A DNA stretch of 6,052 nucleotides, taken from JAWXVE01 sp044425575. GTDB lineage: Bacteria > Bacillota > Clostridia > Lachnospirales > Lachnospiraceae. The notes below the pieces were generated by a model. That model saw nothing but the letters and a program-made list of their open reading frames with translations. It searched no databases and was not told the origin of the DNA. Below are positions 1 through 6,052 of the stretch, piece by piece; the first letter of the stretch is position 1, and every line of letters begins with the position of its first letter. Location of the stretch: assembly GCA_044425575.1 (NCBI GenBank), contig JAWXVE010000094.1:1-6052 (forward strand). The letters are read 5' to 3'. Made by a program: the position numbers and the translations under genes.

Positions 1-1
1 T

Positions 2-142
2 GCTATTACAAAAGTTCCGTTAGATATTGCCACCTTACTTAGTAATGCATCCGGAGCTATTAAGACCCACATGATTGGGAATTCGTCAGCTATTGGTAAG
101 ACACAGTTGTTGAAGTTTGTAAGAACCGTGTTGAATGTATAA
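2..142 (+). CDS. C-terminal tail of an unidentified protein (5'-truncated)
   Basis: An open frame enters from the left edge and reads 46 codons to a TAA at 140-142. The visible residues include ITKVPLDIATLLSNASGAIK and end in LLKFVRTVLNV. I do not recognise the family. The piece has no membrane span and no clear catalytic motif. It lies 48 bases upstream of the TIGR04372-type gene, on the same strand and with no terminator between them, so it is probably the preceding gene of the same operon and may also concern glycan synthesis; that is inference from context only. The frame is credible because the other two forward frames close quickly and the stop sits just before the next ribosome binding site. 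Confidence 0.55.
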   Translation, partial: AITKVPLDIATLLSNASGAIKTHMIGNSSAIGKTQLLKFVRTVLNV

Positions 143-180
143 CACATACATGGTAAGTAAAAGAAATGAAACTAGAAATG

Positions 181-185
181 AGGAG
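181..185 (+). promoter_or_regulatory. Ribosome binding site for the gene at 191
   Basis: AGGAG lies five bases before the ATG at 191. It decides between two nearby ATGs: the one at 187 is too close to the site and its frame closes after 11 codons, whereas the one at 191 opens the long frame. Confidence 0.8.
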
Positions 186-190
186 TATGA

Positions 191-1516
191 ATGGGTGTAA
201 AAAAAATCTCACAGATATTTAATCCAAAACATATTACATGGACTTGTTCCTACTGGAAACGTTATAGCAAACAGATTCTGAATCTGCAAAAAGCGTATAT
301 TAAGCCAAGGGCTTACAAAGTACGTCTGATGCAGATGAAAGAGGCAGTAGATAGTCAATACGAACAAGAAGCATCTAAATGGATTGAGGGATATAAGGGA
401 ATTAAAGTATACTTCTTATATTCTCAACATATAGGTGGTTGTACTTCTAGAATTATTGATATTATGACAGATACCACTTATGATTCCAAGAAGGAATATA
501 GGCACGTGTTTATTCCAGAAGAAGGAATCGCCAACCAAGAGTTAATCAAGATGTTTGCAGACAAACGAGAGGTAGTTACATCTGAGAACCTAGGGTTTTA
601 TACGTATGTTATGACAAAGTATACACATTTAGTGGATGATAGGGATTACAATCGATACTTTGGTCGCAATAAAGAATATCGAGTAGAAGCCAACAAAGGA
701 TTTTTAGATTTTACTAAAGAGCAAGAATCATATGGTAAGAAACGATTAGCAGAAATGGGATTAGAACCTGGCACGTATGCATGTATCCATGCAAGAGACG
801 CTGCGTATATGCAGACTGTGTTGGGTAGAAGTGATCAGGAATGCCCAAGAAATACGAGTATTGATTATTTGATTCCAGCGGTGGATTATCTATATAGCCA
901 ACAAATAACAAGTGTGAGAATGGGGCAATTTGTATCAGAATCATTTGATCATGAAGGTGTACTTGACTATGCTACCATTGGGAGTGAACGTTTAATTGAC
1001 TTATATCTGGAAAAGCACTGTAAATGTTTAGTGGCATCTGATTCGGGACTCATGGTATCCTCTACTTTATTTGCAAAGCCAAAGGTAATTACCAACTTAT
1101 ATACCTTAACCATGTGTTGGGGAAGCGTTCCAGTTACAGAGTATGATGTGTGTATTCCAATTAAAATGTATGATGAACAGAAAAAGAGGTATCTAACATT
1201 TGAAGAGATGTTAGAATTCGAACATAGTGATTTAGCCAAATTAAGCGAAACGGAATTACTTCAACAAGGTATACAATATGTGAACAACACACCAGAAGAA
1301 ATCTTAGATGCAACGAGAGAATTAATGGAACGAATGCACGGTACATACCAAGCGTCAGAGGAAGATGAAAAGTTGCAGGCATTGTACCTTAAGATTCGTG
1401 ATGTTTACGTGGAACGATATCAGACTAAGAAGATGCGATCAGGTGGTCCATCACTAGCGAAAATGAGTGCGAAGTTCTTGCGAGAGAATAAGGAATTATT
1501 TGGAGATAAGCTCTAG
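191..1516 (+). CDS. Putative glycosyltransferase, TIGR04372 family
   Basis: The 441-residue protein resembles the TIGR04372 family of putative glycosyltransferases, found in bacterial surface-glycan and flagellin-modification clusters. I recognise it from the family's run of motifs: CIHARD at about 198-203 (the position where family members have a His-x-Arg-Asp signature), the RNTSIDYLIPAVDYL block at 220-234, VRMG at 242-245, DY at 259-260, and LVASDSGL at 280-287, which looks like the C-terminal nucleotide-sugar site of a GT-B fold. The tail GGPSLAKMSAKFLREN (418-433) also fits the family's ending. The N-terminal 70 residues are basic and aromatic, with no signal peptide or clear membrane span, so a cytoplasmic enzyme is expected. 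Donor and acceptor are unknown. The start is fixed by AGGAG at 181-185. The next gene begins 24 bases downstream. The family call is from memory of its motifs, not a search. Confidence 0.75.
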   Translation: MGVKKISQIFNPKHITWTCSYWKRYSKQILNLQKAYIKPRAYKVRLMQMKEAVDSQYEQEASKWIEGYKGIKVYFLYSQHIGGCTSRIIDIMTDTTYDSKKEYRHVFIPEEGIANQELIKMFADKREVVTSENLGFYTYVMTKYTHLVDDRDYNRYFGRNKEYRVEANKGFLDFTKEQESYGKKRLAEMGLEPGTYACIHARDAAYMQTVLGRSDQECPRNTSIDYLIPAVDYLYSQQITSVRMGQFVSESFDHEGVLDYATIGSERLIDLYLEKHCKCLVASDSGLMVSSTLFAKPKVITNLYTLTMCWGSVPVTEYDVCIPIKMYDEQKKRYLTFEEMLEFEHSDLAKLSETELLQQGIQYVNNTPEEILDATRELMERMHGTYQASEEDEKLQALYLKIRDVYVERYQTKKMRSGGPSLAKMSAKFLRENKELFGDKL

Positions 1517-1540
1517 AGTTGATGGGGAAATGGAAAGAGT

Positions 1541-2527
1541 ATGATAATCAAAGAAGTACTTAAAAAATCTAAGTTATTAGTCAATTTATATGAATGTTTG
1601 GCACGATTATTTGAACGAGATGAGATGTGTGAGCAACAAAAGATTTATGGTCTTAGAAATTGTACCAAGAAGTTCTATGTAATCCGAGCTAAGAGAGAAA
1701 AAAGAGGATTAATGGGAATTCATGACTTTGTATTGTGCCATATTCTATATGCATTAGATCATGGATATATTCCTGTAGTGGATGCTAAAAATTACCCCAA
1801 TATCTATCATGAAGATGGTGAACTAGGAGTGGTAAATATATGGGAATATTACTTTAAGCAACCTATGGAATATGGATTAGAAGATGCTTACAAGAGCTGG
1901 TATGTGATATTATCTAGGCCAAGAAGGCAAGTGATACCAGACAAGTATTATGATATGAGTTCTCATGAGGATATCAAGCAATATTATGAAGTAATTAGTC
2001 ACCATATGCAATTAAATGATAAGACCCAGCAAGAAGTAGATAAAGAAGAACAAGCACTAAGAATATTTGCAAAGGATGGGAAAATCATAGGCGTATGTTG
2101 CAGAGGTACAGATTATACAAGTTTAAAACCTACGAAACATAGCATTCCCTATACTGCGGAACAGACCATCCAATTGGTGAAAGAAAAATTAAAGGAGTGG
2201 GATGGATACAAATATGTCTATCTTGCAACAGAAGATGAAGAAATCTTAGATAAATTTATAGAAGAATTTGGAACGGACAAGATTTTGTACTATGTGGATT
2301 GCAAGAGATTTCCAAGTGATACAGAGAATCGCACATTAGATGAAATTGATTTTGACCGAGAAAATGATAAATACTTAAAGGGTTTAGAATATTTGAAAAC
2401 AATCTATCTACTTGCAAAGTGTGATTCGGCGATTCTACCAGATATAGGTGGTACTTTGGCAGCAGTTCGTATAAACGGGAATAAGTATGAACACACAATT
2501 CTAATTGATAATGGTCGTTATGAATAA
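1541..2527 (+). CDS. Fucosyltransferase-fold glycosyltransferase, tandem paralogue 1 of 3
   Basis: The 328-residue protein looks like a member of the O-FucT/NodZ-like superfamily (GT-B, GDP-sugar users). The C-terminal half carries the family pattern: GVCCRGTDY at 184-192 (motif I, whose Arg, here R188, contacts the donor phosphate in characterised relatives), a KPxxHxIPYTAE stretch at 196-207, YLATEDEEIL at 227-236 (end of a Rossmann strand), and KCDSAILPDIGGTLAA at 293-308, matching the position where relatives have the Ser-rich nucleotide-binding loop. The N-terminal half holds CEQQ (30-33), GLMGIH (56-61), GYIPVVDAKN (75-84) and WEYYF (101-105), shared by all three copies. No signal peptide or membrane span is seen. 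A weak GGAAAGAG at 1532-1539 precedes the ATG. Fucose as the sugar is a guess; the fold assignment is firmer. Of the three, it differs most in the segment at 121-180. Confidence 0.7.
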   Translation: MIIKEVLKKSKLLVNLYECLARLFERDEMCEQQKIYGLRNCTKKFYVIRAKREKRGLMGIHDFVLCHILYALDHGYIPVVDAKNYPNIYHEDGELGVVNIWEYYFKQPMEYGLEDAYKSWYVILSRPRRQVIPDKYYDMSSHEDIKQYYEVISHHMQLNDKTQQEVDKEEQALRIFAKDGKIIGVCCRGTDYTSLKPTKHSIPYTAEQTIQLVKEKLKEWDGYKYVYLATEDEEILDKFIEEFGTDKILYYVDCKRFPSDTENRTLDEIDFDRENDKYLKGLEYLKTIYLLAKCDSAILPDIGGTLAAVRINGNKYEHTILIDNGRYE

Positions 2528-2540
2528 TGATTTTGTTATA

Positions 2541-2549
2541 GGAGAGAGG
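2541..2549 (+). promoter_or_regulatory. Strong but distant ribosome binding site before the gene at 2564
   Basis: GGAGAGAGG is the best Shine-Dalgarno sequence in the 36-base gap, but it ends 14 bases before the ATG at 2564, farther than the usual 5-9. An in-frame ATT at 2555 lies only five bases from it. The ATG is kept because paralogues 1 and 3 start at the equivalent position. Confidence 0.55.
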
Positions 2550-2563
2550 TTGAGATTATCCGT

Positions 2564-3553
2564 ATGAGAATCATAAAAGAGAAGTTAAAGAAAGTAGGTT
2601 TCTGCACAGCGTTGTATGAATATATAGTAAAATTGCTGGAAAGAGATAGTACATGTGAACAACAAAGAATGTATGGAGTATTGCATCCTACTAAAAAATT
2701 TTATATTATTAGAAATTTTCGAACTAATTCTGGATTAATGGGAATTCATAACATAGTTTTGTCGCATATTATTTATGCGATAAATAATGGATATATACCA
2801 GTGGTGGATATGAAAAACTATGCATCTATGTATCATGAAGAAAGTGAATTAGGCAGTGTTAATACATGGGAGTATTACTTTGAACAACCAATGCATTATA
2901 CCTTGGAAGAGGCTTATAAAAGCTTTTATGTAACTTTATGCAAAGAAGGAAAACAGCCAATGCCATTTGGGCAAAACCAATTTGACAATAAGCAAGATAT
3001 TGCATTTTGCAATTCAATTATGAGTCAATATATGGACTTTAATGCTAGTACAAAACAAATTTTAAGCGATGAACTATCAAAACTGAAAAATTTTGCACAG
3101 AATGGAAAAATACTAGGTGTGTGCTGTAGAGGCAGTGATTATGCAACATTAAAACCGAAATACCACCACATTCCTACAACAGCAGAGGAATCAATTGAGT
3201 TAGTAAAAGAAAAATTGGAAAAGTGGGATGGATATAAGTATGTTTATTTAGCAACAGAGGATGAAACTATATTGGAGAAGTTTAAAACTGCTTTTTGCGA
3301 TTCGGGTAATTTATACTATGTGGAATGTAAACGTTTTCCAAGCGATACAGGCAATCGTTTATTAGCAGATATTGAATTTGAAAGAGAAAATGATAAATAT
3401 TTAAGAGGTTTAGAATATTTGAAAACATTACATTTGCTATCGAAATGTGATTCTGCTATTTTGCCTCAAATTGGAGGTACTCTTGCTGCACTTAGAATGA
3501 ATAATAATCAATATGAGCATACGATTTTACTAGATAAAGGGTGTTATGAATAA
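2564..3553 (+). CDS. Fucosyltransferase-fold glycosyltransferase, tandem paralogue 2 of 3
   Basis: This 329-residue protein aligns without gaps to its neighbours: by hand count about 60% identical to paralogue 1 (shifted by one residue) and 59% to paralogue 3. It has the same motif order: CEQQ (31-34), GLMGIHN (57-63), GYIPVVDMKN (76-85), WEYYFEQP (102-109), GVCCRGSDY (185-193), YLATEDETIL (228-237), YYVECKRFPSDT (251-262) and KCDSAILPQIGGTLAA (294-309). R189 is the likely phosphate-binding Arg. Its C-terminal part is closest to paralogue 1, while its central segment (121-180) is closest to paralogue 3, including the KQDI (143-146) and QYM (155-157) positions. A cytoplasmic GT-B transferase using a nucleotide-activated sugar is inferred; donor and acceptor are unknown. 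The ATG at 2564 is preferred by homology, although the ribosome binding site is far upstream. The next copy starts 22 bases after its stop. Confidence 0.7.
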   Translation: MRIIKEKLKKVGFCTALYEYIVKLLERDSTCEQQRMYGVLHPTKKFYIIRNFRTNSGLMGIHNIVLSHIIYAINNGYIPVVDMKNYASMYHEESELGSVNTWEYYFEQPMHYTLEEAYKSFYVTLCKEGKQPMPFGQNQFDNKQDIAFCNSIMSQYMDFNASTKQILSDELSKLKNFAQNGKILGVCCRGSDYATLKPKYHHIPTTAEESIELVKEKLEKWDGYKYVYLATEDETILEKFKTAFCDSGNLYYVECKRFPSDTGNRLLADIEFERENDKYLRGLEYLKTLHLLSKCDSAILPQIGGTLAALRMNNNQYEHTILLDKGCYE

Positions 3554-3563
3554 TAGAATGGTC

Positions 3564-3571
3564 GGAAAGGG
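3564..3571 (+). promoter_or_regulatory. Ribosome binding site for the gene at 3576
   Basis: GGAAAGGG ends four bases before the ATG at 3576, a normal spacing. It supports the same start position as in the other two paralogues. Confidence 0.6.
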
Positions 3572-3575
3572 TTAA

Positions 3576-4565
3576 ATGAAAAGTATAAAAGACAAATTGA
3601 AAAAAATAGATGGATTTGTACTTCTTTATGAATCCTATGCACGTTTTCGTCAAAAGGATGCAACCTGTGAACAGCAAAGAGTATTTGGACTAGCCAATCC
3701 TTCGAAAACCTTTTATGTAATTCGAACAGAACGGCCAATTACAGGATTGATGGGTCTTCACAACTGCGTGCTTACTCATATTAGTTATGCCGTGGAGAAG
3801 GGATATATTCCGGTGGTTGACCTAAAGAATCACCTTACCATGTATCATGAAGAGGGAGACCTTGGCAAGGTGAATATATGGGAGACTTATTTTGAGCAAC
3901 CTACACCTTATACATTAGAAGATGCCTATAAGAGTTCTCGTGTAATCTTGTCTTGTCATGGGAAACAAGACATGCCAAATGGCCATAATGTGATGGATTC
4001 TAAACAAGACATTATGCGGTGTAATCAGTTGATGAATCAGTATATGAAATATAACAAAGAGACTCGGAACCTATTAGAAGAAGAAGAGGCACTGTTACGC
4101 AAACGAGCTAATGGGAAGAAAATCTTAGGGGTATGTTGTAGAGGATCTGACTTCCTCACCTTACAACCTAGTCAACATAGTGTTCCATATACAGCAGAGC
4201 AAACAATTGCATTAGTGAAGGAGAAATTGCAAGAGTGGAATGAGTATGAGCTTATTTATCTAGCTACAGAAGACGAATCAGTATTAGAAACATTTCAACG
4301 GGAATTTGAGGAAAGTGGGAATCTATATTATCTAGATTGTCAAAGGTTTCCTTCTAACACTAATAATAGATTACTAGCAGAAATTAGCTTCGAACGTGAA
4401 CATGATAAATATTTAAAAGGATTAGAATACTTAAAAACAATCTATTTACTTTCAAAATGTGACTCTGCCATTGCACCACAAGTGGGAGGAACAGTGGCAG
4501 CATTTCGAATGAATGGGAATGAATATGAACATGCCATCATTATTGAAAATGGTAAATATCAGTAG
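3576..4565 (+). CDS. Fucosyltransferase-fold glycosyltransferase, tandem paralogue 3 of 3
   Basis: This is the third copy, 329 residues, ungapped against paralogue 2 (about 59% identical by hand) and about 57% identical to paralogue 1. Motifs: CEQQ (31-34), GLMGLHN (57-63), GYIPVVDLKN (76-85), GVCCRGSDF (185-193) with R189 as the probable phosphate-binding residue, YLATEDESVL (228-237), YYLDCQRFPSNT (251-262) and KCDSAIAPQVGGTVAA (294-309). It varies at positions fixed in the other two: Phe instead of Tyr after the SD of motif I, a QP instead of KP downstream, and Ala299-Pro in place of Leu-Pro in the C-terminal loop. No signal peptide or membrane span is seen. All motifs are intact, so it is not an obvious pseudogene. 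It is followed 33 bases later by the family-2 glycosyltransferase, and probably acts in the same glycan pathway as its sister genes. Confidence 0.7.
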   Translation: MKSIKDKLKKIDGFVLLYESYARFRQKDATCEQQRVFGLANPSKTFYVIRTERPITGLMGLHNCVLTHISYAVEKGYIPVVDLKNHLTMYHEEGDLGKVNIWETYFEQPTPYTLEDAYKSSRVILSCHGKQDMPNGHNVMDSKQDIMRCNQLMNQYMKYNKETRNLLEEEEALLRKRANGKKILGVCCRGSDFLTLQPSQHSVPYTAEQTIALVKEKLQEWNEYELIYLATEDESVLETFQREFEESGNLYYLDCQRFPSNTNNRLLAEISFEREHDKYLKGLEYLKTIYLLSKCDSAIAPQVGGTVAAFRMNGNEYEHAIIIENGKYQ

Positions 4566-4585
4566 AGAATATTAGACAAAAGAGC

Positions 4586-4592
4586 AGAGGAA
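4586..4592 (+). promoter_or_regulatory. Ribosome binding site that decides the start of the family-2 glycosyltransferase
   Basis: AGAGGAA ends six bases before the ATG at 4599 but directly abuts the in-frame GTG at 4593. The spacing favours ATG 4599 over the two-residue-longer GTG start. Confidence 0.65.
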
Positions 4593-4598
4593 GTGAGA

Positions 4599-5504
4599 AT
4601 GAGAGAAGTCAACCTTGTATTTGTTATATTACATTATCTCACTACAGAGGAAACAGTGCAAAGTATTGCATCTATTAAGCGGTATATGGACACTGCATCC
4701 TATGGAATTATTGTAGTAGATAATGCATCGCCTAATGATAGCATTCAATTATTGCATAGCAAGTATGAAACAGAGGGTGACACTATTCATATTGTAGAAT
4801 CTTCAGAAAATGTTGGTTATGCACGAGGTCTTAATATTGGTATTAGAAGGGCAAAAGAATTATATGATTTTCAATATATGATTTTAATGAACAATGATAT
4901 CTATTTCTTAGAACACCAATTATACGAAAAGTTAGAATGCCAATATGGCAAGAGCCAGTTTGCTGTATTGGGACCGATGATCTTATGTGGGGATGGAACT
5001 TGCAATACGAATCCCTATGAGATGAATTTAATTGATCGAGAGGAAATTCGAGCTAGACTTGCCATATATAAGAAGCAAGAGTGGTTGTTAAAGAGGAATT
5101 TATATAATCTATATAACTTATTAAATGGAATAAAAGATGATATAATTACTTTTTGTCAACGAACGAAGAAATTAAAACAAGGGAAAGCATATTGGTTAGA
5201 GCAAGAAAATGTATTACTACATGGTAGCATTTGGATATTTTCACAAGATTATTTCAAGAAATTCTCGCAATTAGATGAACGAACTTTTATATATTCAGAG
5301 GAAGATGTGTTGTTCGTACACTTATTTGCCCATGGTATGAAATCGGTCTATCAGCCAGATATTAAGGTCTTTCATGTGGGAAGCAGCAGTATGAATCAAC
5401 TTCACACCAAGGAGATAAAGAAACGGTTATTGTGGAAAATCAACAATTTGCAACAGGGACTCCATCATCTGCTAGAAGTAATGGACGAGTATGAATCTGT
5501 TTAG
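4599..5504 (+). CDS. Glycosyltransferase family 2 protein
   Basis: The 301-residue protein is a GT-A fold, family-2 transferase resembling the rhamnosyltransferase (WbbL-like) and other O-antigen or capsule enzymes that pass a sugar from a nucleotide donor to a growing chain at the inner membrane face. Visible motifs: the first strand VNLVFVILHYL (4-14), VVDNAS (39-44) for the nucleotide base, SENVGYARGLNIG (69-81), MNND at 97-100 as the DXD-type metal and phosphate site with Asp100, LLHGSIWIF at 206-214 in the acceptor region, and YSEEDVLFVH at 232-241 with the ED pair expected to supply the catalytic base; VFHVGSSS (257-264) closes the domain. A Lys/Arg-rich stretch, roughly 148-195, lies between the metal site and the acceptor loop. 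No membrane span is obvious. ATG 4599 is chosen over GTG 4593 because of the ribosome binding site. The sugar is not determinable. Confidence 0.88.
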   Translation: MREVNLVFVILHYLTTEETVQSIASIKRYMDTASYGIIVVDNASPNDSIQLLHSKYETEGDTIHIVESSENVGYARGLNIGIRRAKELYDFQYMILMNNDIYFLEHQLYEKLECQYGKSQFAVLGPMILCGDGTCNTNPYEMNLIDREEIRARLAIYKKQEWLLKRNLYNLYNLLNGIKDDIITFCQRTKKLKQGKAYWLEQENVLLHGSIWIFSQDYFKKFSQLDERTFIYSEEDVLFVHLFAHGMKSVYQPDIKVFHVGSSSMNQLHTKEIKKRLLWKINNLQQGLHHLLEVMDEYESV

Positions 5505-5509
5505 ATAAT

Positions 5510-5516
5510 AGGGGAA
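5510..5516 (+). promoter_or_regulatory. Ribosome binding site supporting the GTG start at 5521
   Basis: AGGGGAA ends four bases before GTG 5521. An in-frame TAG at 5509-5511 rules out any start farther upstream, and the next in-frame ATG is only at codon 57. Confidence 0.65.
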
Positions 5517-5520
5517 TAAA

Positions 5521-6052
5521 GTGGGTAATCAGACGAAGAAGAATATATTATATAATATTGTAAATGTACGACAAATAGATGCAAACGTGGTTACAAGATT
5601 AAACCAACAATTAGGAATCAATCAGAGCTATGCAGTGGTTGAGTATGAAAATGAATTAGAACAGTTTGCCAAAGAGTCAAAATATATTATGCGGAAGCAA
5701 GCAGTAATTGGTGACTATACAGATTGTACTTGTGTTGAACGTACGCAATTTCAACCACTAGATGATACGATTCTAGAAGCAATGGCTCCGCATATGATGC
5801 AATTACTGAAAATGCAACAACGCTTTGAGAAGCAAGAACAATTTCGTATGCCGAATACTTTGCTTCATCATGAGACACTATTCATGAAGAATCTTGAATT
5901 CTGGAATAATTTCCTAGATGTGGCAGAGATTACACATGTATTCTTTAATCAAGTTCCACATGAAGTGTATGATAATATTATATATTATTTATGCAAGATT
6001 AAGAAGATTAAGACGGTTGTTAGCTATTGGTCTACGTTGCCCAATCGATCCG
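5521..6052 (+). CDS. Probable surface-glycan biosynthesis protein, N-terminal part (3'-truncated)
   Basis: A frame open from GTG 5521 runs 177 codons to the right edge without a stop, 16 bases after the glycosyltransferase gene. The first 30 residues and the stretch at 90-110 are polar and probably helical; there is no signal peptide or membrane span. The most telling part is residues 140-167, VFFNQVPHEVYDNIIYYLCK followed by IKKIKTVV. A hydrophobic strand, a Pro-His pair, a Tyr-rich helix and an IKT strand in this order recall the N-terminal domain of putative capsule or polysaccharide biosynthesis proteins with a GT-B-like fold. That resemblance is from memory and weak; the catalytic half would lie beyond the window. 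It is clearly translated in the same operon. The start is set by AGGGGAA and by the upstream stop. Function beyond glycan-related is unsupported. Confidence 0.6.
   Translation, partial: MGNQTKKNILYNIVNVRQIDANVVTRLNQQLGINQSYAVVEYENELEQFAKESKYIMRKQAVIGDYTDCTCVERTQFQPLDDTILEAMAPHMMQLLKMQQRFEKQEQFRMPNTLLHHETLFMKNLEFWNNFLDVAEITHVFFNQVPHEVYDNIIYYLCKIKKIKTVVSYWSTLPNRS

Larger units (their letters stand above)
1541..4565 (+). repeat. Tandem triplication of one gene
   Basis: Three paralogous genes lie head to tail with start-to-start distances of 1023 and 1012 bases. Protein identity is about 57-60% for all pairs and alignments need no gaps. Homology is still visible in the DNA, for example an exact 21-base match between 2381-2401 and 3407-3427, but most of the DNA has diverged, so the duplication is old and all three reading frames have been kept open. 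The gap sequences between copies do not look alike. Confidence 0.9.

Noticed and set aside
83..109. GNSSAIGKT in the truncated first protein looks like an ATP-binding P-loop
   Set aside because: There are five residues, not four, between the two glycines; it lies only about 15 residues from the C-terminus, and no strand-loop-helix context is visible, so it is probably chance.
143..190. Possible operon promoter or terminator in the longest gap (48 bases)
   Set aside because: No inverted repeat with a T-run and no paired -35/-10 boxes could be found; the gap seems to hold only the ribosome binding site.
2528..2563. Possible internal promoter (TTGTTATA-like -10) before paralogue 2
   Set aside because: No matching -35 at proper distance, and such A/T strings are common in this composition; the gap is only 36 bases.
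3492..3738. Two overlapping minus-strand open frames across the junction of paralogues 2 and 3
   Set aside because: Both are opposite conserved coding sequence, are low in complexity with Phe/His/Leu-rich translations, and match no family.
4593..4598. GTG start two codons upstream for the family-2 glycosyltransferase
   Set aside because: It touches the ribosome binding site, leaving no spacing; ATG 4599 is better placed.
5687..5878. Minus-strand open frame of 63 codons
   Set aside because: It lies opposite the truncated plus-strand gene, has no recognisable domain, and fits the pattern of chance antisense frames seen over other genes here.

Overview
The window is a gene-dense, AT-rich segment in which every gene runs on the plus strand. 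The codon use (many AGA, ATA, TTA), purine-rich ribosome binding sites and overall composition suggest a low-GC Gram-positive bacterium, most likely a clostridium of the Lachnospiraceae type. That assignment comes from style and protein families, not from a marker gene.

Layout: the tail of an unidentified gene (2-142); a TIGR04372-type putative glycosyltransferase (191-1516); three consecutive paralogues of about 328-329 residues that look like fucosyltransferase-fold (O-FucT/NodZ-like, GT-B) enzymes (1541-2527, 2564-3553, 3576-4565); a family-2 (GT-A) glycosyltransferase (4599-5504); and the first 177 codons of a probable glycan-related protein that runs off the window from a GTG start (5521 onward). 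Gaps between genes are 16-48 bases. I see no terminator or convincing promoter in any of them, so the whole stretch reads as the interior of one operon. No gap is longer than 48 bases, so no long non-coding stretch needs explaining.

The predicted job is assembly or decoration of a surface glycan: a cell-wall or capsular polysaccharide, or a protein-linked glycan such as that on flagellin. At least five of the seven genes look like sugar transferases, and none shows a signal peptide or membrane span, so all probably work in the cytoplasm on activated sugars. The donor sugars and the acceptor cannot be read from the sequence. The most distinctive feature is the tandem triplication. The three copies align without gaps, are nearly equally distant (about 57-60% identical by hand count), share an unusual Cys-Cys-Arg-Gly version of the nucleotide-sugar motif, and differ mostly in one central segment. 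This would fit three transferases with the same donor but different acceptors. No RNA gene, mobile element, CRISPR array or tRNA was seen.
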